Source: Conexibacter woesei Iso977N (lineage in GTDB: Bacteria; Actinomycetota; Thermoleophilia; Solirubrobacterales; Solirubrobacteraceae). From it: DNA of 64,000 bases. This document shows positions 42,322-50,411 of this stretch, in pieces (positions within the stretch are counted from its first letter, which is position 1; each line of letters begins with the position of its first letter). The stretch is from contig NZ_AUKG01000001.1 of the NCBI RefSeq assembly GCF_000424625.1, positions 1,612,001 to 1,676,000 of the forward strand, written 5' to 3'. Under the pieces are notes generated by a model. It had not been told where the DNA came from and did not search any database. It worked only from the letters and a program-made list of their open reading frames with translations. The position numbers and the translations under genes are program-made.

Positions 42322-42623
42322 TGAGCAGCGAGGCGGATCCCACCACCACCGGCCCCGAGCCGGCCGAGGCTGCGGCCCAGGCGCCCCAGGCGCCGGTCGA
42401 GCAGCCGCACGTCCCGGCTCCGGACCCCGCGCCCGAGCCGACGCCGACCGTCGGGACCGCCGACGCGTCGTTCGGCGCGCCCGCGGGCAGCGCCGCGTTC
42501 GGCGGCACGACCGCCGGCGACGCGGTCGACCCGCACCCCGAGAAGCTCGTCGGCGCCGCGTTCGCGGGCGGGCTCGTCGGCGCGGTGTTCCTGAAGGTGC
42601 TCGCCAAGCGGAGGCACCGATGA
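42321..42623 (+). CDS. Pro/Ala-rich protein with C-terminal membrane segment
   Basis: A 100-residue protein whose first 65 residues are rich in Pro, Ala and acidic residues (likely disordered). The C-terminus LVGAAFAGGLVGAVFLKVLAKRR is a Gly-rich membrane helix with a basic end. The start is the ATG at 42321. It overlaps both neighbours (TGATG and ATGA), in the four-gene cassette. Function unknown; possibly a membrane anchor for the next protein. Confidence 0.6.
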   Translation: MSSEADPTTTGPEPAEAAAQAPQAPVEQPHVPAPDPAPEPTPTVGTADASFGAPAGSAAFGGTTAGDAVDPHPEKLVGAAFAGGLVGAVFLKVLAKRRHR

Positions 42624-43054
42624 CGCCGCCGCCCAACGACCCGCAGCAGCCGGCGAGCATCGTCCAGGCGATCCAGGAGATCTCCGAGAAGGCCCAGATC
42701 CTGGTCCGCGAGGAGATCGAGCTCGCCAAGGTCGAGATCACCGAGAAGGTCACGAGGCTCGGCAAGGGCGCGGCGATCGCCGCGGCCGCCGGGATCTTCG
42801 TCGGCGCCGCGATGGTGATGATCCTGTTCGGGCTGGCGTGGCTCGCCTACTGGGCGATCCCGTTCCCGGACGGCCAGTACTTCTGGGGCTTCTTCACGGT
42901 CGCCGCGATCCTGCTGCTGCTCGCCGCCCTGGCGGGCTACATCGCTTACCGCGCGCTGCAGGCGGGTTCGCCGCCGGCGCCGAAGATGGCCATCGAGGAG
43001 GCCAAGCTGATCAAGGAGACGGTCCAGGCCGAACACCCGGAGACGACGCTCTAG
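42620..43054 (+). CDS. actinobacterial holin-X (phage holin superfamily III) family protein
   Basis: A 144-residue membrane protein matching the Holin-X/YqjE group: SIVQAIQEISEKAQILVREEIELAKVEITEKV, an amphipathic helix, followed by two transmembrane helices (about 53-80 and 88-115). Despite its name it is not phage-linked here; it occurs with DUF3618 proteins in actinobacterial chromosomes and may shape membranes under stress. The start ATG shares ATGA with the preceding stop. The C-terminal tail is acidic. Confidence 0.8.
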   Translation: MTPPPNDPQQPASIVQAIQEISEKAQILVREEIELAKVEITEKVTRLGKGAAIAAAAGIFVGAAMVMILFGLAWLAYWAIPFPDGQYFWGFFTVAAILLLLAALAGYIAYRALQAGSPPAPKMAIEEAKLIKETVQAEHPETTL

Positions 43055-43288
43055 ATGCCTCAGCGTTCCCCGGAGGAGATCCGCGCCTCCATCGAGTCCA
43101 ACCGCGCCGAGCTGGCCGTCTCGCTCGAGCGGCTGCGCGGCGAGGTCGCCGAGGTGACCGACTGGCGCAAGCAGATCCGGGACCACCAGCAGGAGGTCCT
43201 GATCGGCGCCGCCGTCGCCGGCTTCGTGATCGGCGGCGGAATCGCTGCCATCGGCGGGTTGCTCCGCCGCAAGAAGAAGCGCTGGTAG
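43055..43288 (+). CDS. DUF3618-family protein
   Basis: A 77-residue protein of the DUF3618 type: RSPEEIRASIESNRAELAVSLERL, then a membrane helix (VLIGAAVAGFVIGGGIAAIGGLL) and a basic tail RRKKKRW. It begins immediately after the holin-X stop and ends the cassette. The charged N-terminal helix is thought to lie on the membrane face; no activity is established. Confidence 0.82.
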   Translation: MPQRSPEEIRASIESNRAELAVSLERLRGEVAEVTDWRKQIRDHQQEVLIGAAVAGFVIGGGIAAIGGLLRRKKKRW

Positions 43289-43329
43289 TTGGTCTGACGC
43301 GCGCGGCCGGGGACGTCCGGTCGCGCGCC

Positions 43330-43335
43330 TAGGGT
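43330..43335 (+). promoter_or_regulatory. candidate -10 box (TAGGGT) of the AI-2E-type permease gene
   Basis: TAGGGT ends 9 bases before the ATG at 43345. No SD is present, suggesting a leaderless transcript separate from the small cassette. Confidence 0.4.
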
Positions 43336-43344
43336 CCGGCGGGA

Positions 43345-44520
43345 ATGCCCCCACCGCCGCTCCCGACCCGGCCCGACATCTCCGTCCGCACCGTCTGGCG
43401 TGTGGTGGTGATCGTCGTCCTGGCGGTGCTGATCCTCTACACGATCTACCTGCTGCGCAGGCCGATCGGCTGGGTCCTGGCGGCGACGTTCATCGCGGTC
43501 GCGCTGTCGGCGCCGGTCAACCGCCTCAACCAGCACATGAGGCGCGGGTTCGCGATCGCGATCGTCTACCTGATCCTGATCCTGGTCCCGGTCGGGCTGA
43601 CCGCGCTGGTCGTGCCGCCGCTGGTGACGCAGGGGACGAGCCTGGCCGAGCACCTGCCGGACTACGCCAACGACGTCCAGGACTACGTCAACAAGAACCA
43701 GAGGCTGAAGAAGCTCGACGACAAGTACGACCTGACCGGGCAGCTGCAGAAGCAGGCCAACCAGCTGCCGGGGAAGATCGGCGACGCGGCGAAGGTGCTC
43801 AGCGACATCGGGCTCGGGCTGGTCAACTCGATCTTCGCGCTGGTCAACATCTTCATCCTGTCGATCTTCATCGTCGCCCGGGGGCGGCAGTGGACCGACG
43901 CGGCGCTGAGGCTGAGACCCGAGGCCGAGCGCGAGCGGATGCGGCGGATCCTGGACTCGACGGCCTCCGCGGTCGGCGGCTACGTCCAGGGCGCGCTGAC
44001 GATCGCGCTGATCGCGGGCATCCAGTCGTTCGTGGTGATGGAGATCCTCGGCGTGCCGTTCGCGGGCCCGCTGGCGGTCCTGGCGGGGCTCGCGTCGCTG
44101 GTCCCGCTGGTCGGCGCGACGGTGGCGGCGATCGTCATCGGGCTCGTGACGTTGTTCAACGACTTCCCGACCGACACCATCATCTGGGCGATCTGGGCGG
44201 TCGTCTACCAGCAGATCGAGAACAACATCATCCAGCCGCAGGTGCAGCGGCGGACGGTGCAGGTGCAGCCGTTCATCGTGCTGGTGGCCGTGCTGTTCGG
44301 CTCGACGCTGCTGGGGATCGCGGGCGCGATCGTGGCGATCCCGCTGGCCGCGTCGATCCAGATCCTCGTCAGGGAGTACTGGGCCTGGAGGCAGGAGGCG
44401 AAGGCCGCCGCGATCGTCAACCCGGACGCGCCGCCGCCGGCCGGGCCTCCTGGCACCGGGCTGATCAGGCCGCCCGACGACGACCCGCCGGGCGGCGGGC
44501 TCATCATCCCGGCGTCGTAG
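43345..44520 (+). CDS. AI-2E family transporter
   Basis: A 391-residue polytopic protein of the AI-2E/UPF0118 family. It has about eight membrane helices, with a long soluble segment (about 90-160: TSLAEHLPDYANDVQDYVN) between TM3 and TM4 and the family motif in VGGYVQGALTIALIAGIQSF, VPLVGATVAAI and YQQIENNIIQPQVQ. Members are linked to autoinducer-2 export, Na+/H+ antiport or other small solutes, so the substrate is undecided. The C-terminal tail is Pro/Gly-rich. Confidence 0.87.
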   Translation: MPPPPLPTRPDISVRTVWRVVVIVVLAVLILYTIYLLRRPIGWVLAATFIAVALSAPVNRLNQHMRRGFAIAIVYLILILVPVGLTALVVPPLVTQGTSLAEHLPDYANDVQDYVNKNQRLKKLDDKYDLTGQLQKQANQLPGKIGDAAKVLSDIGLGLVNSIFALVNIFILSIFIVARGRQWTDAALRLRPEAERERMRRILDSTASAVGGYVQGALTIALIAGIQSFVVMEILGVPFAGPLAVLAGLASLVPLVGATVAAIVIGLVTLFNDFPTDTIIWAIWAVVYQQIENNIIQPQVQRRTVQVQPFIVLVAVLFGSTLLGIAGAIVAIPLAASIQILVREYWAWRQEAKAAAIVNPDAPPPAGPPGTGLIRPPDDDPPGGGLIIPAS

Positions 44521-44529
44521 CTCGGCGAG

Positions 44530-45405
44530 CTAGACGCCCAGCTCGGCCATGAGGCGGCGGGGGAGGCCCCCGGCGCCGATCAGGCCGGGGCCGACGTGCG
44601 TGCCGATGACCGGGCCGATCTCGGAGACGAAGACGGGCTCGGTGCCGAAGATCTCGCGGCCGCGCTCGACGAGCCGCTCGGCCTGCTCGGGGGCCTGGAT
44701 GTGCTGGACGACCCAGCCGTCGGCGCCGTCCTCGTGGCGGGCCTTGAGGTAGTCGACCATGCGCTCGAAGGCGCGGCCCGCCGTCCGGACGCGCTCGACC
44801 GGCGTGATCTCGCGGTCGATCGTGAGGATCGGCTTGATCTTCAGCGCGCCGCCGAGCCAGGCCTGCGCCGTGCCGATGCGGCCGCCGCGCTTGAGGAACT
44901 CCAGGGTGTCGACGGCGAACCAGATCTTCATGGTGTCCGCGGCCTCGTTGGTCCGGGCGACGACCGCGTCGAGGTCGGCGCCCGTCGAGGCGGACGCCGC
45001 CGCGGCGAGCGCGCAGAGGCCGATCCCGCCGCACGCCGTGCGCGAGTCGATGACCTCGACACGCCGGCCCGGGTACTTGGTGGCGATCTCGGTCGCCGCC
45101 TGCCGTGCGGTCTCCGGGGTCCCGGAGATGCCGCCGGCGATGTGGACCGACACGATGTCCCTGCCGGCCTCGGCCAGCGGCTCGTAGACCTCCAGGAAGT
45201 CCCCGATCGACGGCTGCGAGGTCGTCGGCAGCGCATCCAGCTCCCGCAACTGCTGGTAGAAGGCGTCGAAGTCCTTCATGTCGGACTCCCGCTCATGGCG
45301 GTCACCGAGGTTGACGTACAACGACACCTCACGGATGTCATTGGCCTGCAGAAGCGCACGCGGCGCGTAGTGCGTGGTGTCGGTGACGACCGCGACCTGG
45401 GACAT
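44530..45405 (-). CDS. DegV family fatty acid-binding protein
   Basis: A 291-residue DegV protein. The N-domain starts VAVVTDTTHYAPRALLQAN and holds TSQPSIGDFLEVYE; the C-domain holds DSRTACGGIGLCAL, FLKRGGRIGTAQAW and LKIKPILTIDREITPVERVR. These match FakB proteins, which deliver acyl chains to the FakA kinase. No fakA is in the window. The ATG at 45405 is preceded by TAGGCT 7 bases upstream, without SD. It is divergent from the epimerase gene. Confidence 0.88.
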   Translation of the reverse strand: MSQVAVVTDTTHYAPRALLQANDIREVSLYVNLGDRHERESDMKDFDAFYQQLRELDALPTTSQPSIGDFLEVYEPLAEAGRDIVSVHIAGGISGTPETARQAATEIATKYPGRRVEVIDSRTACGGIGLCALAAAASASTGADLDAVVARTNEAADTMKIWFAVDTLEFLKRGGRIGTAQAWLGGALKIKPILTIDREITPVERVRTAGRAFERMVDYLKARHEDGADGWVVQHIQAPEQAERLVERGREIFGTEPVFVSEIGPVIGTHVGPGLIGAGGLPRRLMAELGV

Positions 45406-45412
45406 GCCTGCC

Positions 45413-45418
45413 AGCCTA
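45413..45418 (-). promoter_or_regulatory. candidate -10 box (TAGGCT) of the DegV gene
   Basis: TAGGCT on the minus strand ends 7 bases before the ATG at 45405, without SD. It overlaps no coding sequence. Confidence 0.4.
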
Positions 45419-45481
45419 CGGGAGCGCGGCGCGCCGCCGCTGCGCGCGCGAGGGCGCGGCGCGTGGCAGGATGCGCGCGGG

Positions 45482-46543
45482 ATGTCCACCACGCTCGTCA
45501 CCGGCGCCTCTGGGTTGGTCGGCTCGCATGTCGCGGCGGCGTTGGTCGCGCGGGGGGATCGGGTGCGGGTGGTCGTGCCGGCGGGGGCGGCGGCCGGTGT
45601 GCTCGGTGAGCTCGATGTCGAGGTCGTCGTGGGCGATGTCACCGACCGCAGGGTGGTCCGGAAGGCGCTGAGGGATGTTGACCGGCTCTTCCACGTGCCG
45701 GACGCAACGACGCTCCGCGCGGGGTGGCGGGACCTCTACCGCGTCAACGTCGCCGGCACGCGCGTCGTGCTGGAGGAGGCGCTGGAGGCCGGCGTCGGGC
45801 GGGTCGTGCACACGAGCGCCGCCGCCGCGATCGGGCCGGCCGGGCCGCGGGCGAGCACGGTCGACGAGACGCACGTCTACAACGCCGCGCGGACCGGGTT
45901 GTCCTATGCCAACGCGAAGGCCGAGGCCGAGCGCGAGGCGCTCCGGATCTGCGCCCAGGGCCTCCCCGTCGTGATCGTCAACCCCGCGCACGTGCTCGGG
46001 CGCGGCGACACGTACCGCGGCTCGACCGAGCTGGTCCGGCGGTTCCTGCGCCGCGAGATCCCGGTCTACGTCGATGGGGCGCTGTGCATCGTCGGCGCCG
46101 AGGACGTCGCCCGCGGGCACCTGCTCGCCGAGGAGCACGGCGTGGTCGGCGAGCGCTACATCCTGGGCGGCCGGAACTTCACGAACGACCGCCTCTTCGC
46201 CGACCTCGCGCGGCTGTCCGGGGTCGACGGACCCGCCGTCAAGCTGCCGCTGCACGCCGCGCTGGCGCTGGCCCGGACCCTCGAGGTCGCACCCGGCCGC
46301 CCCGCGATCACCGTCGAGGAGATCCGCGCGCTCTCCCAGCGCTGGTCCTACCGCTCGACCAAGGCCAAGCGCGACCTCGGCTGGACCACCGGCCACCACG
46401 AGCAGCCGCTGATCGACACGATCGACTGGTACCGGACCCACGACCCGGACCCGTCGGTCTCGCCGCACCAACCGCTGGCCCTGCGCGCCGCGGGCTTCGG
46501 GATCGACCGCCTGACCTCGGTCACCCGCCTCTTCGGCGACTGA
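45482..46543 (+). CDS. NAD-dependent epimerase/dehydratase family protein
   Basis: A 353-residue extended SDR. The Rossmann motif TGASGLVG is at the N-terminus, and SYANAK is the catalytic Tyr-Lys pair, preceded by VVHTSAAAAIG with the Ser. The sequence resembles dihydroflavonol-4-reductase/3-beta-HSD-like enzymes (VNVAGTRVVLEEALEAGV) that reduce or isomerise ketones or sugars; the substrate is not evident. The ATG has CAGGAT 8 bases before. It lies between DegV and the GCS2-type ligase. Confidence 0.85.
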   Translation: MSTTLVTGASGLVGSHVAAALVARGDRVRVVVPAGAAAGVLGELDVEVVVGDVTDRRVVRKALRDVDRLFHVPDATTLRAGWRDLYRVNVAGTRVVLEEALEAGVGRVVHTSAAAAIGPAGPRASTVDETHVYNAARTGLSYANAKAEAEREALRICAQGLPVVIVNPAHVLGRGDTYRGSTELVRRFLRREIPVYVDGALCIVGAEDVARGHLLAEEHGVVGERYILGGRNFTNDRLFADLARLSGVDGPAVKLPLHAALALARTLEVAPGRPAITVEEIRALSQRWSYRSTKAKRDLGWTTGHHEQPLIDTIDWYRTHDPDPSVSPHQPLALRAAGFGIDRLTSVTRLFGD

Positions 46544-46598
46544 CGTTCAGCCTTTGGTCCAGCTGCGCGACGACCCGGGCGGGTACGTCGCCGGGGAC

Positions 46599-47711
46599 AT
46601 GGACCCAGCAGACCACGCCTTCGGCACCGGCAGCCCGTTCTCGCTCGGCGTCGAGGAGGAGCTGTTCCTCGTCGACCCGCTGACCGGCGAGCAGATCGAC
46701 GCCGGCCCGGCGGTGATCGAGCGCGTCGCGCCGGCGGTGCAGGGCGCGGTGGAGCGCGAGCTGCACGCCTGCCAGATCGAGCTGATCACCGACGTCCACG
46801 CCACCGCCAACGACGTCGCCGTCGCGCTGGCGGAGCTGCGGGCGGCGGTGACCGACACCGGCGCGGGTCTGCTCGGCGCGGGCGTCCACCCGCATGCGCC
46901 CGAGGGCCAGGCGCCGATCACCGACAAGGAGCGCTACGCCGCGATCCGCCACCTGCTCGGCGACGCGGTCGCCGACCCGACCGGCGGCCTGCACGTCCAC
47001 ATCGGGATGCCGGACCCCGAGACGGCGATCCGCGCCTTCAACGCGCTGCGCCGCCACCTGCCACTGCTGCAGGCGCTGGGCGCCAACTCGCCGTTCCGCC
47101 ACGGCCGCGACACCGGCCTGGCCTCGGCGCGCGAGGTCACGATGCGCGGCTGGCCGCGCTCCGGCGTGCCGCGCGCGATGCGCGACTTCGAGGACTTCTG
47201 CAGCTCCAGCGCGCTGCTGGCGCGCGCGGCGGACGTGCCGGACTACACGTGGTTCTGGTGGAAGCTGCGCCCGCACCCGCGCCTGGGGACCGTCGAGGTG
47301 CGCGCGCTCGACGCGCAGACCTCGCTCGACGACGTCGCGGCGCTCGTCGCGCTCGCTCATTGCCTCGCCCGCCACGGCGCGACCGCGCCGGCCGAGCCCG
47401 ACCCGCCGGCCGAGATCCTCGACGAGGGCGCCTTCCGGGCCGCGCGCTTCGGGACCGAGGCCGAGCTGCCCGACCGCGAAGGGCGGCTCGTCCCGGTGCG
47501 CGTCCTGCTCGAGGACGTGCTCGCGCAGGTCGCCGACGACGCGCGCGAGCTGGGCTGCGCCGACGAGCTGGACGGGACCCGCAGGCTCCTGGAGCACGGC
47601 GGCGGCGCCGGCCGCCAGCGCTCGGCGCACGCCATCGGTGGCCTCGGCGCGCTGCTGCGCGAGGCGACGCGCTGGACGGGATCCGGCGTCGCGCACGACG
47701 AGATGGTCTGA
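46599..47711 (+). CDS. carboxylate-amine ligase (YbdK/GCS2 type)
   Basis: A 370-residue protein of the glutamate-cysteine ligase type 2 group: SLGVEEELFLVDPLTG, TDVHATANDVAVAL and TGGLHVHIGMPDPE (GLHVHI is diagnostic), with the C-half WWKLRPHPRLGTVEVRALDAQTS. It forms an amide between a carboxylate and an amine at the cost of ATP; in actinobacteria members serve in glutathione-like or ergothioneine steps. The start is put at ATG 46599; a TTG at 46554 is also in frame. No second-step synthetase is near. Confidence 0.85.
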   Translation: MDPADHAFGTGSPFSLGVEEELFLVDPLTGEQIDAGPAVIERVAPAVQGAVERELHACQIELITDVHATANDVAVALAELRAAVTDTGAGLLGAGVHPHAPEGQAPITDKERYAAIRHLLGDAVADPTGGLHVHIGMPDPETAIRAFNALRRHLPLLQALGANSPFRHGRDTGLASAREVTMRGWPRSGVPRAMRDFEDFCSSSALLARAADVPDYTWFWWKLRPHPRLGTVEVRALDAQTSLDDVAALVALAHCLARHGATAPAEPDPPAEILDEGAFRAARFGTEAELPDREGRLVPVRVLLEDVLAQVADDARELGCADELDGTRRLLEHGGGAGRQRSAHAIGGLGALLREATRWTGSGVAHDEMV

Positions 47712-47758
47712 GCCCCGCACGCGGGCGCCGCGGCGAGGCCGCGGCGCCCGGGCGTCCC

Positions 47759-48676
47759 TCAGCAGGTGATGAGCAGCGACGTGACCGCGGTGCAGTTGGC
47801 CGTCGCGCTGTCGTTGGCGGCGTTGGGGTCGGTGGGTGCGCTGGCGGTCCGGGTGGCGGTGGCGTTCAGCGCGCCGAGGCTGAGCAGCCCGAAGTTGGCC
47901 GTGAACCTGGCGTGGGTCGTCGCGCCGTTGGCGAGCGCGCCGATCGGGCAGCTGGCCTGGTGCGTCGTCGCCGAGAACGTGCAGGTCGACGACGTGATCG
48001 ACGTCGCCTGCGACGACAGCTGCGTGGTGATCGTCGCCGACGTCGCCGCCGCCGGCCCGTTGTTGGTCACCGCGGCGTCGTAGTTGATGGTGCTGCCCAG
48101 CAGCGACCCGGTCGCCGTCAGCCCGACCCCGAGGTCGGCCCTGGGCCCGCCGATCGTCAGCGTCAGGCGCGAGGTCTGCGTGTCGCCCGTGCCGCTGTTG
48201 GCGTGGTGGCCGAACATCGAGATGTGCTCGCCGTCGGTCGCGCTGCTGGACACCGTGAACGCCGCGCCGCCGCTGATCACCGTGCCCGCCGCCGGGCTGC
48301 TCGCGTCCGACACGCCCTGGAACTTGGAGACGGTCCGCGTGAGGTCGTAGCCGCAGTCGACCAGGCCGCCGTCGCCGCAGGTGACGAAGCTCAGATCCTG
48401 GAGGTTCTCGGAGGCCTGGCCGCTGTCCTGGCCGTCGCCGAAGGCGAAGATGTTGATGTCGCCGACGTCGCCGGGCCGGACGGTGTAGGTGAACTCGAAG
48501 GTGATCCCCTCGCCCGGTGCCGGCGTGGTGTCCGACACCTCCAGCGACAGGCCGCTGGGGCCCGTCACCGTGCCGGGGGCCGCCTGCGCCGAGCCGGCGA
48601 AGGCCAGCAGGCCGACGGTGGTCGCGAGGACGGCGAGCGTCGTCCGGGGCGTGCGCGGGACGGCGGCGGTGCGCAT
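47759..48676 (-). CDS. secreted DUF11-type repeat protein
   Basis: A 305-residue exported protein. SD GAAGGAG precedes the ATG; the signal peptide ends near SAQAAPG. The mature part has two beta-sandwich units. The second (about 185-300) is DUF11-like: ADLGVGLTATGSLLGSTINYDAAVTNNGPAAATSATI ending in PNAANDSATANC, in two stretches. It is probably a surface or spore-coat-like structural protein; no catalytic motif is seen. It is divergent from another secreted protein across an AT-rich gap. Confidence 0.7.
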   Translation of the reverse strand: MRTAAVPRTPRTTLAVLATTVGLLAFAGSAQAAPGTVTGPSGLSLEVSDTTPAPGEGITFEFTYTVRPGDVGDINIFAFGDGQDSGQASENLQDLSFVTCGDGGLVDCGYDLTRTVSKFQGVSDASSPAAGTVISGGAAFTVSSSATDGEHISMFGHHANSGTGDTQTSRLTLTIGGPRADLGVGLTATGSLLGSTINYDAAVTNNGPAAATSATITTQLSSQATSITSSTCTFSATTHQASCPIGALANGATTHARFTANFGLLSLGALNATATRTASAPTDPNAANDSATANCTAVTSLLITC

Positions 48677-48934
48677 GGTGATGCTCCTTCGTCGGCGGGG
48701 TGGATCGCCTGCGCAGGTTGCGCTCGCCGGGCGAGTCTGTCAAGCGATGCTGTGCGATCAGTGATGTTAAACCATTTGCAAAGCAACGCATTTGTGATCA
48801 TGACCGCCGCGCGCCTCGGCGCCAACTGGCTTGGTCACGACGGGATGAGGGCGTACTGTCGATCACACCGGCTGCTCAGCGTCGCTGATCCATGCCGGTC
48901 TGAAAGCGGCTCATCCGTCACGGAGGGGAATGCC
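48677..48934. other. AT-rich divergent promoter region
   Basis: The 258 bases between two divergent secreted-protein genes contain the most AT-rich stretch in the window, about 48755-48800 (GATGTTAAACCATTTGC and CGCATTTGTGATCATG). The tetramer-rich GTGATCA/TGATCAC occurs in several copies (48757, 48794, 48860 area), a possible operator. No ORF is convincing here. Confidence 0.4.
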
Positions 48935-49468
48935 ATGTCTCGCGTCGCCCGCTCGCTGAGCCTGACCCTGCTCGCCGCCGCTGCGCTCGCCGCCGTCCCC
49001 GGCGCCGCGCAGGCGCAGGACGATCCGGTCGTGTGCACGGGATCGGTGACGGTGCACTACGCGCCGGCGCTGGGCCCGCTGCCGAGGGTGAGCAGCCAGC
49101 AGGTCGCCGAGCGGCTCGGCACCGGCGGCGGCGGCGCGTGCACCGGGCCGTTCAGCTCGGGTGCGGCCGACACCAGCTTCACGCAGCAGGTCGGTTGCCT
49201 GCTCCAGGGGCTGGGCGACACGCTCGTCACGAACGTCGTCACCTACCACTGGAACGGCGGCGCCTCCAGCACCATCACCTATCCGGTCACGACCGTCGTC
49301 CACGCCGCCAACCAGCTCGTCGTGACCTCCACCGGCACGGTCACCGCCGGCTACGGCCAAGGGGCCCTGTCCGAGCGGATCGCGGCCTACGCCGACCTGG
49401 ACCTGGTCAGCTGCCTGAGCTCCGGCGTCGCGCAGCAGACCGGCACGCTGACGGTCGCCATCGGCTGA
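48935..49468 (+). CDS. hypothetical secreted protein
   Basis: A 177-residue exported protein. SD GGAGGGG precedes the ATG at 48935; the signal peptide ends near GAAQAQDD. The mature part is beta-rich with four Cys (VVCTGSV, GACTGPF, GCLLQ, SCLSS), likely paired. TTVVHAANQLVVTSTGTVTAGYGQG is typical of a small beta-sandwich. I do not recognise the family. It is divergent from the DUF11 protein gene and may belong to the same secreted set. Confidence 0.55.
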   Translation: MSRVARSLSLTLLAAAALAAVPGAAQAQDDPVVCTGSVTVHYAPALGPLPRVSSQQVAERLGTGGGGACTGPFSSGAADTSFTQQVGCLLQGLGDTLVTNVVTYHWNGGASSTITYPVTTVVHAANQLVVTSTGTVTAGYGQGALSERIAAYADLDLVSCLSSGVAQQTGTLTVAIG

Positions 49469-49478
49469 GCGCGGCGCC

Positions 49479-50411
49479 TCAGCGCGTCGGGTCGACGACG
49501 AGCTTGCGGGCCTCGGCGCCCCAGGGCGGCGCAGCGAGCGCCGCGTGCAGGCCGTCGAGGCCGACCGCCGGCCCCGCGAACGCCAGGTGGTCGACCGCGC
49601 CGGTCGACAGCAACAACAACGCCTCGTCGACCTCGGCGGGGCGGTGGTGGAAGGCGCCGACCACATCAACTTCGTCGTAGTGGATGCGCCCGGCGGGGAG
49701 GGGGACGTCGCCGGAGGGACAGCCGCCGACCATCACGACGCGCCCGCCGGGCGATGCCAGCTGCAGCGCGTCGTGCCACGCACCGGGACGGCCGACGGCC
49801 TCGAAGATCAGCGGGCCCGAGGCGGGCGGGAGCGCCTCGGTCGCGGAGGCGCCGAGGGACTCCGCCTGCGCGCGGCGCTCCGGATGGCGGTCGACGACGG
49901 TGACGTCGCGGCCGTCGAGCACGAGCAGCCGCGCGAGCATCAGCCCGATCGTCCCGCCACCCAGGACCACCGCGACGCGCTCGCGGCCGCCGCGGCCGAC
50001 CGCGTGGACGCAGGCCGCCAGCGGCTCGGCCATCGCCGCGGCGGCGAACGGGAGGCCGTCCGGGATCGGGTGCAGCGCCGCCGCGGGCGCCGCGATCCGC
50101 TCCGCGAAGCCGCCCATCACCCAGGTCATCGCGCGGCAGAGGTGGGTCGCTCCGGCCGAGCAACACGTACAGGAACCGCAGGGCACCGAGTCGCCGACCA
50201 GGACGCGCTCGCCGGTGTCGAACCGCTCGCCCGCGGTCTCGTGGCCGAAGCGCGCTGGGTAGGCGCCGAGCGTCGGGTGGCCGTGCTTCAACATCTTCAG
50301 GTCGGTCCCGCAGGTCGTCGCCGCCCGCACGCTCACCACGACCTCACCGACCGGCTCCGGGACGTCCTCGATCCGCAGGTCGTCCGGCCCGTACAACAAC
50401 GCCGCGCGCAT
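49479..50411 (-). CDS. zinc-dependent medium-chain dehydrogenase
   Basis: A 310-residue MDR-family dehydrogenase. Catalytic zinc ligands are in TTCGTDLKM and RFGHETAGE; the structural zinc site is CGSCTCCSAGATHLC. The nucleotide-binding glycines are VLGGGTIGLML with Asp (VTVVDRHP) for NAD. It is shorter than sorbitol dehydrogenase (about 340). It is the third gene of the operon MtnA-like, dehydrogenase, dehydrogenase; the ATG overlaps the stop of the previous gene by one base. The substrate, probably a sugar alcohol or its phosphate, is unknown. Confidence 0.85.
   Translation of the reverse strand: MRAALLYGPDDLRIEDVPEPVGEVVVSVRAATTCGTDLKMLKHGHPTLGAYPARFGHETAGERFDTGERVLVGDSVPCGSCTCCSAGATHLCRAMTWVMGGFAERIAAPAAALHPIPDGLPFAAAAMAEPLAACVHAVGRGGRERVAVVLGGGTIGLMLARLLVLDGRDVTVVDRHPERRAQAESLGASATEALPPASGPLIFEAVGRPGAWHDALQLASPGGRVVMVGGCPSGDVPLPAGRIHYDEVDVVGAFHHRPAEVDEALLLLSTGAVDHLAFAGPAVGLDGLHAALAAPPWGAEARKLVVDPTR

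Noticed and set aside
42620-43288. Phage or lysis module from the holin-like gene
   Set aside because: No other phage gene is near, and the holin-X/DUF3618 pair is a normal chromosomal cassette in actinobacteria.
46521-48791. 756-residue minus-strand frame
   Set aside because: Antisense to the GCS2-type ligase and off-frame of the DUF11 protein; no motif.
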